Source: Clostridia bacterium (GTDB lineage: Bacteria; Bacillota; DSM-521; Neomoorellales; Neomoorellaceae). From it: a stretch of DNA of 64,000 nt. The stretch covers positions 1 through 64,000 of the forward strand of contig JASKKH010000005.1 of NCBI GenBank assembly GCA_030154265.1, given 5' to 3'. The translations under genes and the position numbers were made by a program. The notes under the pieces are model-generated. The model did not search any database and had not been told where the DNA came from. It saw nothing but the letters and a program-made list of their open reading frames with translations. Position 1 is the first letter of the stretch. Each line of letters starts with the position of its first letter. Below are positions 19,070-28,683 of the stretch, piece after piece.

Positions 19070-20127
19070 TTGTCTTCTGCTCCTGATACTCCTGCTTGAC
19101 TAAACGTAGCCATCTCATAATAAATTTTTATTGCCGCATCAACTAAATTCATGGCTAATGCAGCACCTGTACCTTCGCCTAAACGCATTTGCATGGTCAA
19201 CATAGGCTCTAACCCCATTAGCTCAAGTAATACAGCATGTCCAGGTTCTTCTGAAAGATGTGAAGCTAAAATATACTCTTTCGCTAGAGGAGCTAACCTA
19301 GTAGCTACCAATGCTGCAGCTCCAGATATAAAGCCATCAATTATAACAGGTACCCTCTTAGCTGCTCCGGCCAAAATCACACCAGCCATTCCAGCTATTT
19401 CAAACCCGCCTACCTTCATTAAGACATCAATGGGATCTTCCTTATTGGGCTTATTTACTTCTAATCCTTGTTTAATAGCTTTTATCTTTAATTCTAATCG
19501 TTTATCGTCAACTCCTGTTCCTCTACCTGTAATTTTTTCAACAGGAATTCCACTAAAAGCAGCAAGTATACAGGTACTAGGAGTGGTATTACCTATTCCC
19601 ATTTCACCAATACCTAATACTTCAGCCCCACTATCTATTTTTTCACTAGCAACTTCAATTCCAACTTCCAAAGCAGTAATGGCTTGTTCCCTGGTCATTG
19701 CCATACCTTTTGCTAAGTTTTTTGTCCCCATGGCTATCTTTTTATTAATAAGACCTGGTAGCTCTGGTAGTTCACTTGCTACCCCAATATCAACCAATAT
19801 CAACTCAGTTCCAGCATGACGGGCTAAAACATTAATAGCCGCTCCCCCATTAATGAAATTTAAAACCATTTGAGGCGTTACTTCCTGAGGGAAAGCACTA
19901 ACTCCTTCGGAAACTACACCATGATCGCCCGCCATAAGAATATGGGTTTTACGTAGTAAATGGCTAGGTACTTCTCCTTTTATACCAGCCAAACGTTTCG
20001 CTAATTTTTCTAGAGTCCCCAAACTACCGGGAGGTTTGGTGAGATCATCTAGGTGAGCCTGGGCCTTATCCATAGCTTCCTTATTAAGTGGCTCAATCAA
20101 AGATAATGTGTTTTTTAATAACTCCAT
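19066..20127 (-). CDS. cobT: Nicotinate-nucleotide:dimethylbenzimidazole phosphoribosyltransferase
   Basis: Activates the lower-ligand base to alpha-ribazole-5-phosphate. 353 residues, normal. Conserved stretches: LTKPPGSLGTLEKLA near residue 30, MAGDHGVVSEGVSAFPQEVT, GIGEMGIGNTTPS and the C-terminal region LRLGEGTGAALA. It overlaps cobS by four bases and follows cbiA after five. The lower ligand used cannot be told from the sequence. Confidence 0.97.
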   Translation of the reverse strand: MELLKNTLSLIEPLNKEAMDKAQAHLDDLTKPPGSLGTLEKLAKRLAGIKGEVPSHLLRKTHILMAGDHGVVSEGVSAFPQEVTPQMVLNFINGGAAINVLARHAGTELILVDIGVASELPELPGLINKKIAMGTKNLAKGMAMTREQAITALEVGIEVASEKIDSGAEVLGIGEMGIGNTTPSTCILAAFSGIPVEKITGRGTGVDDKRLELKIKAIKQGLEVNKPNKEDPIDVLMKVGGFEIAGMAGVILAGAAKRVPVIIDGFISGAAALVATRLAPLAKEYILASHLSEEPGHAVLLELMGLEPMLTMQMRLGEGTGAALAMNLVDAAIKIYYEMATFSQAGVSGAEDN

Positions 20128-20132
20128 ACTGT

Positions 20133-21521
20133 CTACCTCCTACTATAGTCCTTGCAAGCTTTTAAAAAATTCTTTGCAGCTTTTTGATTGCCTAAGAAAT
20201 GCAAGTGTAAATACGAAGCTAATACATTATTACTAGCATATCCGTCATAACGAACTGAACCATTGACCTTCCAAATATAGGCTGCTGATAAATCATTCTT
20301 ATCTTTAATTAATGCCGAATAATGAAACTCATGACCTTTAACCTTATCACCTTTATTACCAAAAAGGTTATTATTAAGAAGAATTGCCTCGCGGTAACCA
20401 AGTCCTACCAGTTTATTTTGCATTATACAACTCGCTGGTATAATACCTGCCATTGGCCAATTACAACCATCTAAGTCAGTAATTTGCTGAGTTAAATACA
20501 TTAACCCCCCACATTCAGCATAAACTGGCATACCGTTTATTACCCTACGACGTAAATCCTCTAAAATTGGTTTATTAGCCGCCAGTTTCTCTAAAAATAT
20601 TTCAGGAAAGCCACCACCAATATAGACAGCAGAGATTTTTTCAGGTAAATATGTATCTTCTAATGGACTGAAAGGTATGAGTTCTGCTCCTAAGGCTTCT
20701 AAATATTCAAGGGAATCTTGATAATAAAAATTAAAGGCTGCATCCCTAGCAACTGCTATAGGTATTTTTTCATGAAATTGAGCTTTTGCTTCTATAAAAT
20801 ATTTACTTGGTCTTATAGAAAAAGGCATGTCTGTAGTTGCAATTTTAATAATTTTTGCTAAGTCTATGTTGGCTGTTATCACGGCAGCTAGTTCCTCAAT
20901 AATATTTTTTAAACCCTGTTGCTCAACAGCTGGAATTAGTCCTAAATGCCTTGAAGGGAAAGTTGGTAAAGCCCCCCGCTTAAAACAACCAACAACTGGT
21001 ATACCTGTCTTATCTTCGATAGTTTCCCTTAAAAGTTCAAAGTGACTATCACTACTTACCTTATTCAATATTACTCCTGCAAGATTTACTTTAGGATCTA
21101 AAGCTTTATATCCCAAAACCTCAGCAGCAACGCTCTGCCCAATGGAAGTCGCATCAACAATTAATAGAACTGGTGCAGCTAACAAGCGAGCAATACCTGC
21201 TGTACTACTACTATTAAAACCGCTACCCTTGCGGCCATCATATAGCCCCATAACCCCTTCAACAACAGCTATATAAGCCTGACTAGCAGTTTTTTCAAAA
21301 ACCTCTAATACCATTTCTGGCGAAAGTAAAAATGTATCGAGGTTGCGCGAAGACCTGCCTGTAGCTAAGACATGATAACTTGGATCTATATAATCGGGTC
21401 CAACCTTAAACCCCTGAACTTTTAAACCCATATTTGAAAGTGCAGCCATTATACCGGTAGAAATGGTTGTCTTACCAACACCACTACGAGTTCCAGCTAT
21501 AATAATCCTTTTAAAGTTCAT
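20133..21521 (-). CDS. cbiA: Cobyrinate a,c-diamide synthase
   Basis: ATP-dependent amidotransferase for the a and c side chains, 462 residues. N-terminal P-loop-like GTRSGVGKTTIS, then VEGVMGLYDGR, and a C-terminal glutaminase domain with YIGGGFPEIF and the nucleophile cysteine in YAECGGLMYL. It is distinguished from the related CbiP by these motifs and length. ATG at 21521; 14 bases after cbiB. Confidence 0.96.
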   Translation of the reverse strand: MNFKRIIIAGTRSGVGKTTISTGIMAALSNMGLKVQGFKVGPDYIDPSYHVLATGRSSRNLDTFLLSPEMVLEVFEKTASQAYIAVVEGVMGLYDGRKGSGFNSSSTAGIARLLAAPVLLIVDATSIGQSVAAEVLGYKALDPKVNLAGVILNKVSSDSHFELLRETIEDKTGIPVVGCFKRGALPTFPSRHLGLIPAVEQQGLKNIIEELAAVITANIDLAKIIKIATTDMPFSIRPSKYFIEAKAQFHEKIPIAVARDAAFNFYYQDSLEYLEALGAELIPFSPLEDTYLPEKISAVYIGGGFPEIFLEKLAANKPILEDLRRRVINGMPVYAECGGLMYLTQQITDLDGCNWPMAGIIPASCIMQNKLVGLGYREAILLNNNLFGNKGDKVKGHEFHYSALIKDKNDLSAAYIWKVNGSVRYDGYASNNVLASYLHLHFLGNQKAAKNFLKACKDYSRR

Positions 21522-21535
21522 ATTCCCTATTCCCC

Positions 21536-22498
21536 TTAAAACCAGTAACCCAGCAAAGCTAAATATAAAACTCCAATTAGAATACTAATTGCTGTTGCTA
21601 TAAACATTAAAACGACAGATTTATTAATGTGTTCTTCTTCTAATTCATGGATTGGATCACCTATTAAAGGTCGATGAGATGGAACTCCCTGGTAAAAATT
21701 AATACCACCAAGCTGAATTCCCAAAATACCCGCCACAGCTGATTCGGGATAACCACTATTAGGACTAGGATGATTTCTAGCATCTCGTAACATGGTTGCT
21801 AAGGCCCTACGACCATAACCAAATAAAATACCCGCTCCACAAAAAGCTAATCCTGTAAGACGAGAAGGAATATAATTAACAAGGTCATCTAATTTAGCAG
21901 CAGCTCTACCAAAGTAAATATAACGTTCATTTTTATACCCTAACATTGAATCAAGAGTATTAACTGCCCTGTAAGCCATTGCCATAGGGACACCGCCCCA
22001 AAAAAAATAAAATAACGGAGCTATAATTCCATCACTTGTGTTTTCGGCAACAGTTTCAATCGTTGCCCGGGCTATACCCGCTTCATTAAGATTATCAGTA
22101 TCCCTGCCAACAATATAACTAACCTTTTTACGGGCCTCTATTAAATCTCCTCTAAATAGGGAACGACTAATATCAAGTGCACAATGTGCCAAACCCCTAG
22201 GCGCAATAGTAGTTGCCAATAACCAGGCGGCCAAAATAAAATGTAACCATGAATTATACACTGAAGAAACCTTAAGTAGCCAAAAAGTAAGAGCCCAGCT
22301 AGAACCAACAACAATGATTACCGTTATAAATCCGGTCATAAGTAAGTACCATTTTGCTGCAACTGGCCGCCAAAAAAATTTTTCCAATGAGCTAATAACT
22401 GCCCCTATAATCTGGGTCGGGTGTAATAACCAACGTGGATCTCCTATAATTAAATCTAATAACACTGCTACTAAAAGAATCAAGACGCTAGGCTTCAA
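21536..22498 (-). CDS. cbiB: Adenosylcobinamide-phosphate synthase
   Basis: Membrane enzyme attaching aminopropanol phosphate to cobyric acid. About 320 residues with LDLIIGDPRWLLHPTQ at the N-terminus, GRDTDNLNEAGIARATIETVAENTSDG and PNSGYPESAVAG. The reading frame opens with GTG at 22507, but that lies within AGAAGGTGA, a good Shine-Dalgarno; TTG at 22498, five bases after it, is the better start. It overlaps the end of cbiP. Confidence 0.94.
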   Translation of the reverse strand: MKPSVLILLVAVLLDLIIGDPRWLLHPTQIIGAVISSLEKFFWRPVAAKWYLLMTGFITVIIVVGSSWALTFWLLKVSSVYNSWLHFILAAWLLATTIAPRGLAHCALDISRSLFRGDLIEARKKVSYIVGRDTDNLNEAGIARATIETVAENTSDGIIAPLFYFFWGGVPMAMAYRAVNTLDSMLGYKNERYIYFGRAAAKLDDLVNYIPSRLTGLAFCGAGILFGYGRRALATMLRDARNHPSPNSGYPESAVAGILGIQLGGINFYQGVPSHRPLIGDPIHELEEEHINKSVVLMFIATAISILIGVLYLALLGYWF

Positions 22499-24038
22499 AT
22501 TTGTCACCTTCTAGTGGTCTCTCAAGTCCCATAATTTCAGCTAACCTTGAAAGATCCAAATGCCTAGCCACTTGTTCTGCTAATGAATTAAAACATTGTT
22601 CTTGATACGCCTCAAAATTTAATCCATTTATATTTGCATCTAAGCCACGTCTTTTTCTTAATATAGATAATACATGTTGCCTAAACAAATCATTATCCAA
22701 AATACCATGAATATATGTGCCCCAAATTAGACCGTCAGAAGATAAAGCCCCATCATTAATATTAACACTTTCTCCCCCACGACGGGTAATTTTAAAGACA
22801 GATTTTCCCCTTACATAACTGTCTCCCATATGAATTTCATAACCTTTAACTTTTAACCCCTGTATAGTCTCTAAAAAAGGTCCTGTACCTGTTACTTCTC
22901 CTTCAACCTGATTTGTCTTTTTTGTATTTTTAAAAATTGTTCTTATAGGTAGAAGCCCAAAACCATCTATTACCTCTTGATCTGTTTCAACATGTTCAGG
23001 ATCAGATATTTTTTGACCCAGAATTTGATAGCCCCCACAAATACCAACCAAGGGGGTACCTTCCTTAACTAAAGATTTTATGGCCTCTTCCAACCCTTGT
23101 TTTCTTAACCATAGCAAATCACTAATAGTACTCTTACTTCCCGGTATAATTATTAAGTCTGGATTTCCCAAGTCTTCCTTATCGTCAACAAAACGCAGGT
23201 TAACCCCTACTTCATGTTTTAAAGCATCGAAATCAGTAAAATTAGAAATACAAGGTAGCTTTATTACAGCAATTTCAACTTCATCATTCTCTGTATCCCG
23301 ATTTTTAACACCTTCAAAATAAACTGAGTCTTCTTCCGGCAAACCATGATCTGAAATATATGGAATGACACCTAAAACCGGTTTGCCTGTTTTATTCTCT
23401 AAAAATTCCAGAGCAGGCTTAAGCAAATCTAAATCTCCTCGGAATTTATTGATTATAATTCCCGCTACTCTATCTCTTTCTTCGGATTCTAAAAGTTCAA
23501 GAGTACCAACCACAGAAGCTAACGCACCACCGCGATCGATATCGGCTACTAATAAAACCGGTGCATTGGCTAACTGGGCTACCCGCATATTGGCAATTTC
23601 ATTTTTCTTTAGATTTACTTCTGCAGGACTGCCAGCTCCCTCAATTACAATAATCTCAAATTCTCTATCAAGGGCGGCGTAAGCCTCTTCCACCTTTTTC
23701 CATAGTTGTTGGTTGAAGTCACCATGATATTTTCTAGCACCTACATTACCAACCGGTCGACCTAAAACTACTACCTGAGAAGATGCATGACCCGTTGGTT
23801 TAAGTAAGACAGGATTCATTTCAACCCGTGGCTTTATACCAGCAGCATAGGCCTGAACCAACTGAGCCCGCCCTATCTCACCACCATCAGGTGTTGCCCC
23901 AGAATTAAGAGCCATATTCTGTGATTTAAAAGGAGCTACTCGATACCCTTCCCGAAAAAAAATTCTACAAAGGGCTGCCGCTAAAATACTTTTGCCCACA
24001 TTAGAACTTGTTCCTTGAAGCATAATAGCTTTAGCCAC
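22488..24038 (-). CDS. cbiP: Cobyric acid synthase
   Basis: Amidates the b, d, e and g side chains. 516 residues with AIMLQGTSSNVGKS at the start, then PFKSQNMALNS, EGAGSPAEVNL and the glutaminase motif GICGGYQILG. The frame is open to 24092, but GTG at 24038, nine bases after AAGGAGG, gives the family's N-terminus exactly. The start overlaps the cbiC stop by eight bases, suggesting coupling. Confidence 0.96.
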   Translation of the reverse strand: MAKAIMLQGTSSNVGKSILAAALCRIFFREGYRVAPFKSQNMALNSGATPDGGEIGRAQLVQAYAAGIKPRVEMNPVLLKPTGHASSQVVVLGRPVGNVGARKYHGDFNQQLWKKVEEAYAALDREFEIIVIEGAGSPAEVNLKKNEIANMRVAQLANAPVLLVADIDRGGALASVVGTLELLESEERDRVAGIIINKFRGDLDLLKPALEFLENKTGKPVLGVIPYISDHGLPEEDSVYFEGVKNRDTENDEVEIAVIKLPCISNFTDFDALKHEVGVNLRFVDDKEDLGNPDLIIIPGSKSTISDLLWLRKQGLEEAIKSLVKEGTPLVGICGGYQILGQKISDPEHVETDQEVIDGFGLLPIRTIFKNTKKTNQVEGEVTGTGPFLETIQGLKVKGYEIHMGDSYVRGKSVFKITRRGGESVNINDGALSSDGLIWGTYIHGILDNDLFRQHVLSILRKRRGLDANINGLNFEAYQEQCFNSLAEQVARHLDLSRLAEIMGLERPLEGDKFEA

Positions 24039-24678
24039 GACTAATGTCCTCCTTATCCCATACCAAATGCAATAAAGCATTAACAGCAGCAACTGCTACT
24101 GAGCTGCCACCCTTGGGACCACATACAGTTACATAAGGAACATTACTTTTTTCTAAAAGAGTCTTGGATTCTGCTGCACCGACAAATCCAACTGGTGTAC
24201 CAATTATAGCAGCTGGATTGACTTTCCCACTTTCGATTAACTGTAATAAACGAAACAAGGCTGTCGGGGCATTCCCAATAGCAATAATTGATCCTGACAT
24301 ACTAGAAGCTAGGTGATCCATTGCTATCATAGCCCTGGTCTCACCAGTGGCTTTAGCTTTATCAGCAACTTCTTTATCCCGTATAGCACATAAAACCTGC
24401 CCACCACCTCGCGCTAATAACTTGCTACTAATTCCATTCCGTACCATCTCTACATCCGTTATAATATTTGCCCCTTGCTTCAGAGCAGAAGTAGCAGCTT
24501 GTACTAACCCGGGATGAATAACAACTAGATTGGCATAATCTAAATCTCCAGTAGCATGAATAATACGAGTAACTATCTTCCTTTCTCCAAAACCTAGTCC
24601 CAAATCCCCTACTTCTGAATTAATTATTTCATGACTACGTTCCTCAATTTCTTTTGGGTTATTCATAAAATTCACCAT
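24031..24678 (-). CDS. cbiC: Cobalt-precorrin-8 methylmutase
   Basis: Moves the C11 methyl group to C12 to give cobyrinate. 215 residues, with IEERSHEIINSE near the N-terminus, VTRIIHATGD carrying the conserved histidine, and IGTPVGFVGAAESK. ATG at 24678 follows GGGAGTGG. Placed between cbiJ and cbiP. Confidence 0.96.
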   Translation of the reverse strand: MVNFMNNPKEIEERSHEIINSEVGDLGLGFGERKIVTRIIHATGDLDYANLVVIHPGLVQAATSALKQGANIITDVEMVRNGISSKLLARGGGQVLCAIRDKEVADKAKATGETRAMIAMDHLASSMSGSIIAIGNAPTALFRLLQLIESGKVNPAAIIGTPVGFVGAAESKTLLEKSNVPYVTVCGPKGGSSVAVAAVNALLHLVWDKEDISRG

Positions 24679-24706
24679 ATTCCACTCCCGAACTCTGTTA
24701 AAATAA

Positions 24707-25480
24707 TTAATCTCTATAACTTAATTTTTCTTGATCTTTTCTAAGATATTGGATAATTTGATTGAGCTCTAGACTATCCGGTTCAACTGGACGAGAAATT
24801 ACAATAACTTTTAAACCTAAATCTAATGCTGCTTGAACTTTGGCTTCCACTCCACCAGTAGTTCCACTGTCTTTAGTTACAACTACATCTACTCCATAAA
24901 AACGGTATAACTCTTTATTTAATTCATAAGTAAAAGGTCCATGTAAAGCCACAATATTCTTTGTCGAAATGCCTAGTTCATGACACCTTGCTAGAGAGTT
25001 AACCTCAGGTAATATACGAACAACAAGCCTTTTTTGGCGTATAGCTGCATTTAAAGTAAACTTATTGAGATTTCTACTTCCAATTGTTAAAAAGATAACT
25101 TGACCACAAGCAGCTAGTTCTACAGCTTTGTTCCAATCTTTAGTCCAAAATAGATTTGGATGAGACGGTAACTTTGCTTCCGGCCGTCGATAACGATAAT
25201 ATGGTAATCCTAGTAATTTACAACTCTCCCTAGTATCACGAGTTATTTGAACAGCAAATGGATGAGTGGCATCAACAACAGCCTTTATATTATGTTTTTG
25301 AATAAAATTAATAATATCATCTCTTTTTAACGCACCTTTATGAACAAAATCTGCCCCAGCTTTTTGAGCCAATTCCGCCCCATAAGAGGTAACTGTAGTA
25401 GCAGCCAACTGATAGCCTTCTGATTTTAAAGTCTGAATAACTTCTCTTGCATCAGCCGTACCAGCTAACACTAAAATCAT
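24707..25480 (-). CDS. cbiJ: Cobalt-precorrin-6A reductase
   Basis: NAD(P)H-dependent reductase of the corrin ring, 257 residues. Signatures: N-terminal VLAGTADAREV, VVDATHPFAVQIT and DSGTTGGVEAKVQAA near the C-terminus, typical of CbiJ/CobK. ATG overlaps the cbiH stop by four bases. Confidence 0.94.
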   Translation of the reverse strand: MILVLAGTADAREVIQTLKSEGYQLAATTVTSYGAELAQKAGADFVHKGALKRDDIINFIQKHNIKAVVDATHPFAVQITRDTRESCKLLGLPYYRYRRPEAKLPSHPNLFWTKDWNKAVELAACGQVIFLTIGSRNLNKFTLNAAIRQKRLVVRILPEVNSLARCHELGISTKNIVALHGPFTYELNKELYRFYGVDVVVTKDSGTTGGVEAKVQAALDLGLKVIVISRPVEPDSLELNQIIQYLRKDQEKLSYRD

Positions 25481-26256
25481 AACCGATACCCTCGAGGCGT
25501 GACTAAACGTCCATTTAACATATAAGTTTGGCTATTGCCAATTATAACCGTACTAGACATATCCACTGGTAAATCTGGTAAAGTATCAAGATCTCTAATC
25601 CATAATTCTTGTTCTTCTCTACCAGCATTACGAACTACCCCCACTGGGGTGGTGGGTTTACGGTATTTCAAAATAATTTCTATAGCACGGTTTAAGTAAT
25701 CGGGACGCCCATGACTCCGAGGATTATATAAAACTATAACAAAATCACCCTCGGCTGCCATTTCTAAACGTTTGGCAATAACTTCCCAAGCTGTTAATCT
25801 ATCACTTAAGCTGATAACGGCAAAATCATGCATTAGAGGTGCTCCAAGAATAGATGCCGCAGAAGAAGCTGCTGTTACCCCTGGAATAATGTTAATATTT
25901 ATTTCCTTGCCACAAGGATGCTCTGATAAAACTTCTAGCATTAAACCTGCCATACCATAAATACCAGGATCTCCACTTGATATAACAGCAACCTTTGCCC
26001 CAGCCGCAGCCCTCCGAACTGCTTCTTTACATCTTTCTACCTCACCAGTCATACCGTTAACAACTACTTCTTTACCTGATAAAAAGTTATCTATTAATTT
26101 AACATAGGTGCGGTACCCTACAATTACATCTGAATTAATTAAAGCTTGTCTAGCCTTCTCAGTCATATACTCTTCACTACCTGGACCTAAACCAATTACA
26201 CTTATCTCTCCCTTGCTAGTGCAATGGTTACTCCCCGGTAAATCATTTTGGGACAT
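25477..26256 (-). CDS. cbiH: Cobalt-precorrin-3 C17-methyltransferase
   Basis: SAM-dependent methyltransferase that also contracts the ring, 259 residues. VIGLGPGSEEYMT opens the domain, followed by VISSGDPGIYGMAG and VLYNPRSHGRPDYLNRA, diagnostic of CbiH/CobJ. The ATG at 26256 has GGAGAGGGGG eight bases upstream and overlaps the cbiG end by 55 bases; the first ~17 residues are extra compared with most homologues, so a later start is possible. Confidence 0.94.
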   Translation of the reverse strand: MSQNDLPGSNHCTSKGEISVIGLGPGSEEYMTEKARQALINSDVIVGYRTYVKLIDNFLSGKEVVVNGMTGEVERCKEAVRRAAAGAKVAVISSGDPGIYGMAGLMLEVLSEHPCGKEININIIPGVTAASSAASILGAPLMHDFAVISLSDRLTAWEVIAKRLEMAAEGDFVIVLYNPRSHGRPDYLNRAIEIILKYRKPTTPVGVVRNAGREEQELWIRDLDTLPDLPVDMSSTVIIGNSQTYMLNGRLVTPRGYRL

Positions 26257-27296
26257 AACAATTCCCCCTCTCCAGAAGCAAGTAAAGAAGCAGGCTCACA
26301 AACCCCACCAATTCCTACTCGTTTACTAACATTTTCTGAGTGGTTTAGTTCAGGGTGTTTCTTTAGGCAATTTGCTAACTCCGTAGGTCTATAAGTAATC
26401 AAATTAAGCCCTAAGCGTTGAGCTACAATCTGGAGTCCCGGTTCCTGTGCCTTAAAATCAACACTAGCTAAGTTTTTAAGGCTTTTAAAAGTTAAGCCTG
26501 CTTTTTTTAAAGTTAATCCTAAAGCTTTTAAAATAACTTTATGAGAAACACTTTTTCGGCATCCAATACCTGCAATAATGTCACGTGGACGTAGGAAAAT
26601 CCACCTTGGTCCTGGTATGGGTAACCGACGCCATGTAACAATAATGCCTGCCCTATCTACATTTGTACTCAAACTTGGATATACGGTCAACGTACGAAAT
26701 TTAAAAGGAGCAAACTCCTCTTTTATTTTGGGTTCATATATCGGTTCTACCCAAAAATCAACTTCTTCGCCATTCACTATAGCTGCCATGACGGAAGTAA
26801 GGTTTTTAGCTGGGGAAACTGCCATATTTAATTTTTTAGCTACAATATCCAAAGAAGGCTTTCCTTGAGTATCACTAGCAGTAGTAATAACTGCTTCTCC
26901 TTTAAGTAAAGAAGCTATCCGATATGCTAGTTCATTAGCGCCTCCTAAGTGACCCGATAGTAAACTTATAGCATATTTCCCTTTTACATCAACAACAACC
27001 ACAGCAGGATCTTGATATTTAGATACAAGGTGAGGACTTAAGGCACGAACAGCAATTCCTGTAGCCATAATCAGTATTAACCCTCTGTACTCTTTAAAAA
27101 TAACACCTAAAAATTTTGATAAGTCCTCGGAAAAAAAAGTTAGTTTCTCCTCCCATTTACCACCAGATAAACCTATCCTTTTATATAGATTTTCTGGAAT
27201 AAATACATCAATATCTTCTGAAATCAAGTTAGTTAAATTTGACGCCAACTCTAAACCAGGAGAAGTTACTGTAACAATAGCAAGGGGTTTAGTCAT
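26202..27296 (-). CDS. cbiG: Cobalt-precorrin-5A hydrolase
   Basis: Opens the delta-lactone and releases acetaldehyde, a step specific to the anaerobic pathway. 364 residues with ATGIAVRALSPHLVSKYQDPAVV, SGHLGGANELAYRIA, and the C-terminal GIGCRKSVS and ASVDFKAQEPGL. The frame is open to 27368, but ATG at 27296 gives the normal N-terminus (MTKPLAIVTVTSPG) and overlaps the cbiF stop by eight bases. Confidence 0.95.
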   Translation of the reverse strand: MTKPLAIVTVTSPGLELASNLTNLISEDIDVFIPENLYKRIGLSGGKWEEKLTFFSEDLSKFLGVIFKEYRGLILIMATGIAVRALSPHLVSKYQDPAVVVVDVKGKYAISLLSGHLGGANELAYRIASLLKGEAVITTASDTQGKPSLDIVAKKLNMAVSPAKNLTSVMAAIVNGEEVDFWVEPIYEPKIKEEFAPFKFRTLTVYPSLSTNVDRAGIIVTWRRLPIPGPRWIFLRPRDIIAGIGCRKSVSHKVILKALGLTLKKAGLTFKSLKNLASVDFKAQEPGLQIVAQRLGLNLITYRPTELANCLKKHPELNHSENVSKRVGIGGVCEPASLLASGEGELLCPKMIYRGVTIALARER

Positions 27297-28050
27297 CCCT
27301 TTTAACCTCGCGGTAACCATGACCAAAAGAAGGATCATACAAACATGAGCGATTATAACCTTTTCCAAGGAAATCTCCTACTAAAAGTAAAGCAGTACGT
27401 GAAATACCCGTATCCTTGGCTTTTTGAGCAATGTCTTCCAATGTACCCCAGACTATCTTCTCTTCTGGCCAAGATGCTTTATATACTACAGCAGCAGGTG
27501 TTGTTAAACCATAGCCTTCGGCTAGTTCTGCTGTAGCTTCCTCTAGGGCCTGGGTACTCAAAAAAAGACATAAGCTTGTCCTATGCTTACTTAGCTCAGG
27601 TAAACTTTCTTTAGCCGGTACGGGAGTACGACCAGCCCTTCGGGTTAGGATTAAAGTCTGACTGATTCCTGGTAGAGTATATTCTCTTTTAACAGCTGCA
27701 GCCGCTGCAGCAAATGAACTTACACCCGGAATAATTTCATATGGTATACCTAACTTAATTAAAGAATCTACCTGCTCTTGGATGGCACCATATAATGATG
27801 GGTCACCAGTATGCAAACGAACAACTGTACGTCCTTCTGAAATAGCTTTTTTTATAATATCCAAAACTTCTTCTAACGTTAATGAAGAACTATCATATAC
27901 ACTAGCGGCAGAATTTGCATAATCTAGAACCTTAGGATTAACTAAAGAACCAGTATAAATAATGACATCGGCTCTCTCAAGCAAGTTGCGACCCTTAACG
28001 GTAATCAATTCTGGATCTCCTGGTCCAGCACCAACAAAAAAAACTGTCAC
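27289..28050 (-). CDS. cbiF: Cobalt-precorrin-4 C11-methyltransferase
   Basis: SAM-dependent tetrapyrrole methylase, 253 residues: VFFVGAGPGDPELITVKG, RLHTGDPSLYGAIQEQ, PGVSSFAAAAA and ILTRRAGRTPVP, the last typical of CbiF/CobM. GTG at 28050 behind GGGGGAGGA. Spacing to cbiT is 36 bases. Confidence 0.96.
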   Translation of the reverse strand: MTVFFVGAGPGDPELITVKGRNLLERADVIIYTGSLVNPKVLDYANSAASVYDSSSLTLEEVLDIIKKAISEGRTVVRLHTGDPSLYGAIQEQVDSLIKLGIPYEIIPGVSSFAAAAAAVKREYTLPGISQTLILTRRAGRTPVPAKESLPELSKHRTSLCLFLSTQALEEATAELAEGYGLTTPAAVVYKASWPEEKIVWGTLEDIAQKAKDTGISRTALLLVGDFLGKGYNRSCLYDPSFGHGYREVKRDD

Positions 28051-28086
28051 TTGGGTCCTCCCCCCTGAACTTTGAAAAGAATAAAT

Positions 28087-28683
28087 CTATTTAGATTTAA
28101 CAAGTTGAATTATGTAAACTGGGTTTAAAGCTTTCCATATATGATAGCGACCAGCTTGTACCAAACGAGATAAATTTGCTGAAACAGCATCAACCTCATA
28201 ATCGTTCTCCCTACCAAAACATAAGCTTGTATTTAAGGTCTCAACCGTTATAGCATTAACAACTATAATTCCTCCTGGAGCAAGTATATCATGAGATATT
28301 TTTAAAATATCTGATAAATAACCCCCACTGCCTCCAATAATAACTCGATCTGGCTGAGGCAAATTTTCGAGAACTGCCGGGGCTTGTCCTAGCACCAATT
28401 TTAAATTACTAAGGTTAAATAATCTAGCATTTTGTTCAATTAGGGCCTGAGCCTCAGGGTTTGACTCTATCGCAAAAACCTGTCCAGGACTTACAAATTT
28501 AGCTGCTTCTATAGATATAGACCCGGTCCCTGAACCAATATCGTATACAGTCATTTCCGGACCAAGCCGAGCTTTGGATAGGGTTATAACACGTATTTCC
28601 TCTTTGGTTAATGGTACCTGGCCACGCCTAAAATAAGAATCAGGAATGCCTGGTGTGTTGAATGGCCAACTAACATTTGTCAT
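28087..28683 (-). CDS. cbiT: Cobalt-precorrin-6B C15-methyltransferase (decarboxylating)
   Basis: Rossmann-fold SAM methyltransferase, 198 residues: GIPDSYFRRGQVPLTKEEIR at the N-terminus, DIGSGTGSISIEAA as SAM loop and IGGSGGYLSDIL. It is the partner of CbiE, separate here rather than fused as in CobL, and overlaps cbiE by 14 bases. Confidence 0.96.
   Translation of the reverse strand: MTNVSWPFNTPGIPDSYFRRGQVPLTKEEIRVITLSKARLGPEMTVYDIGSGTGSISIEAAKFVSPGQVFAIESNPEAQALIEQNARLFNLSNLKLVLGQAPAVLENLPQPDRVIIGGSGGYLSDILKISHDILAPGGIIVVNAITVETLNTSLCFGRENDYEVDAVSANLSRLVQAGRYHIWKALNPVYIIQLVKSK

Noticed and set aside
19151-19819. 222-residue plus-strand reading frame inside cobT
   Set aside because: It is antisense to a well-conserved gene, lacks a recognisable domain and mirrors the codon pattern of cobT.
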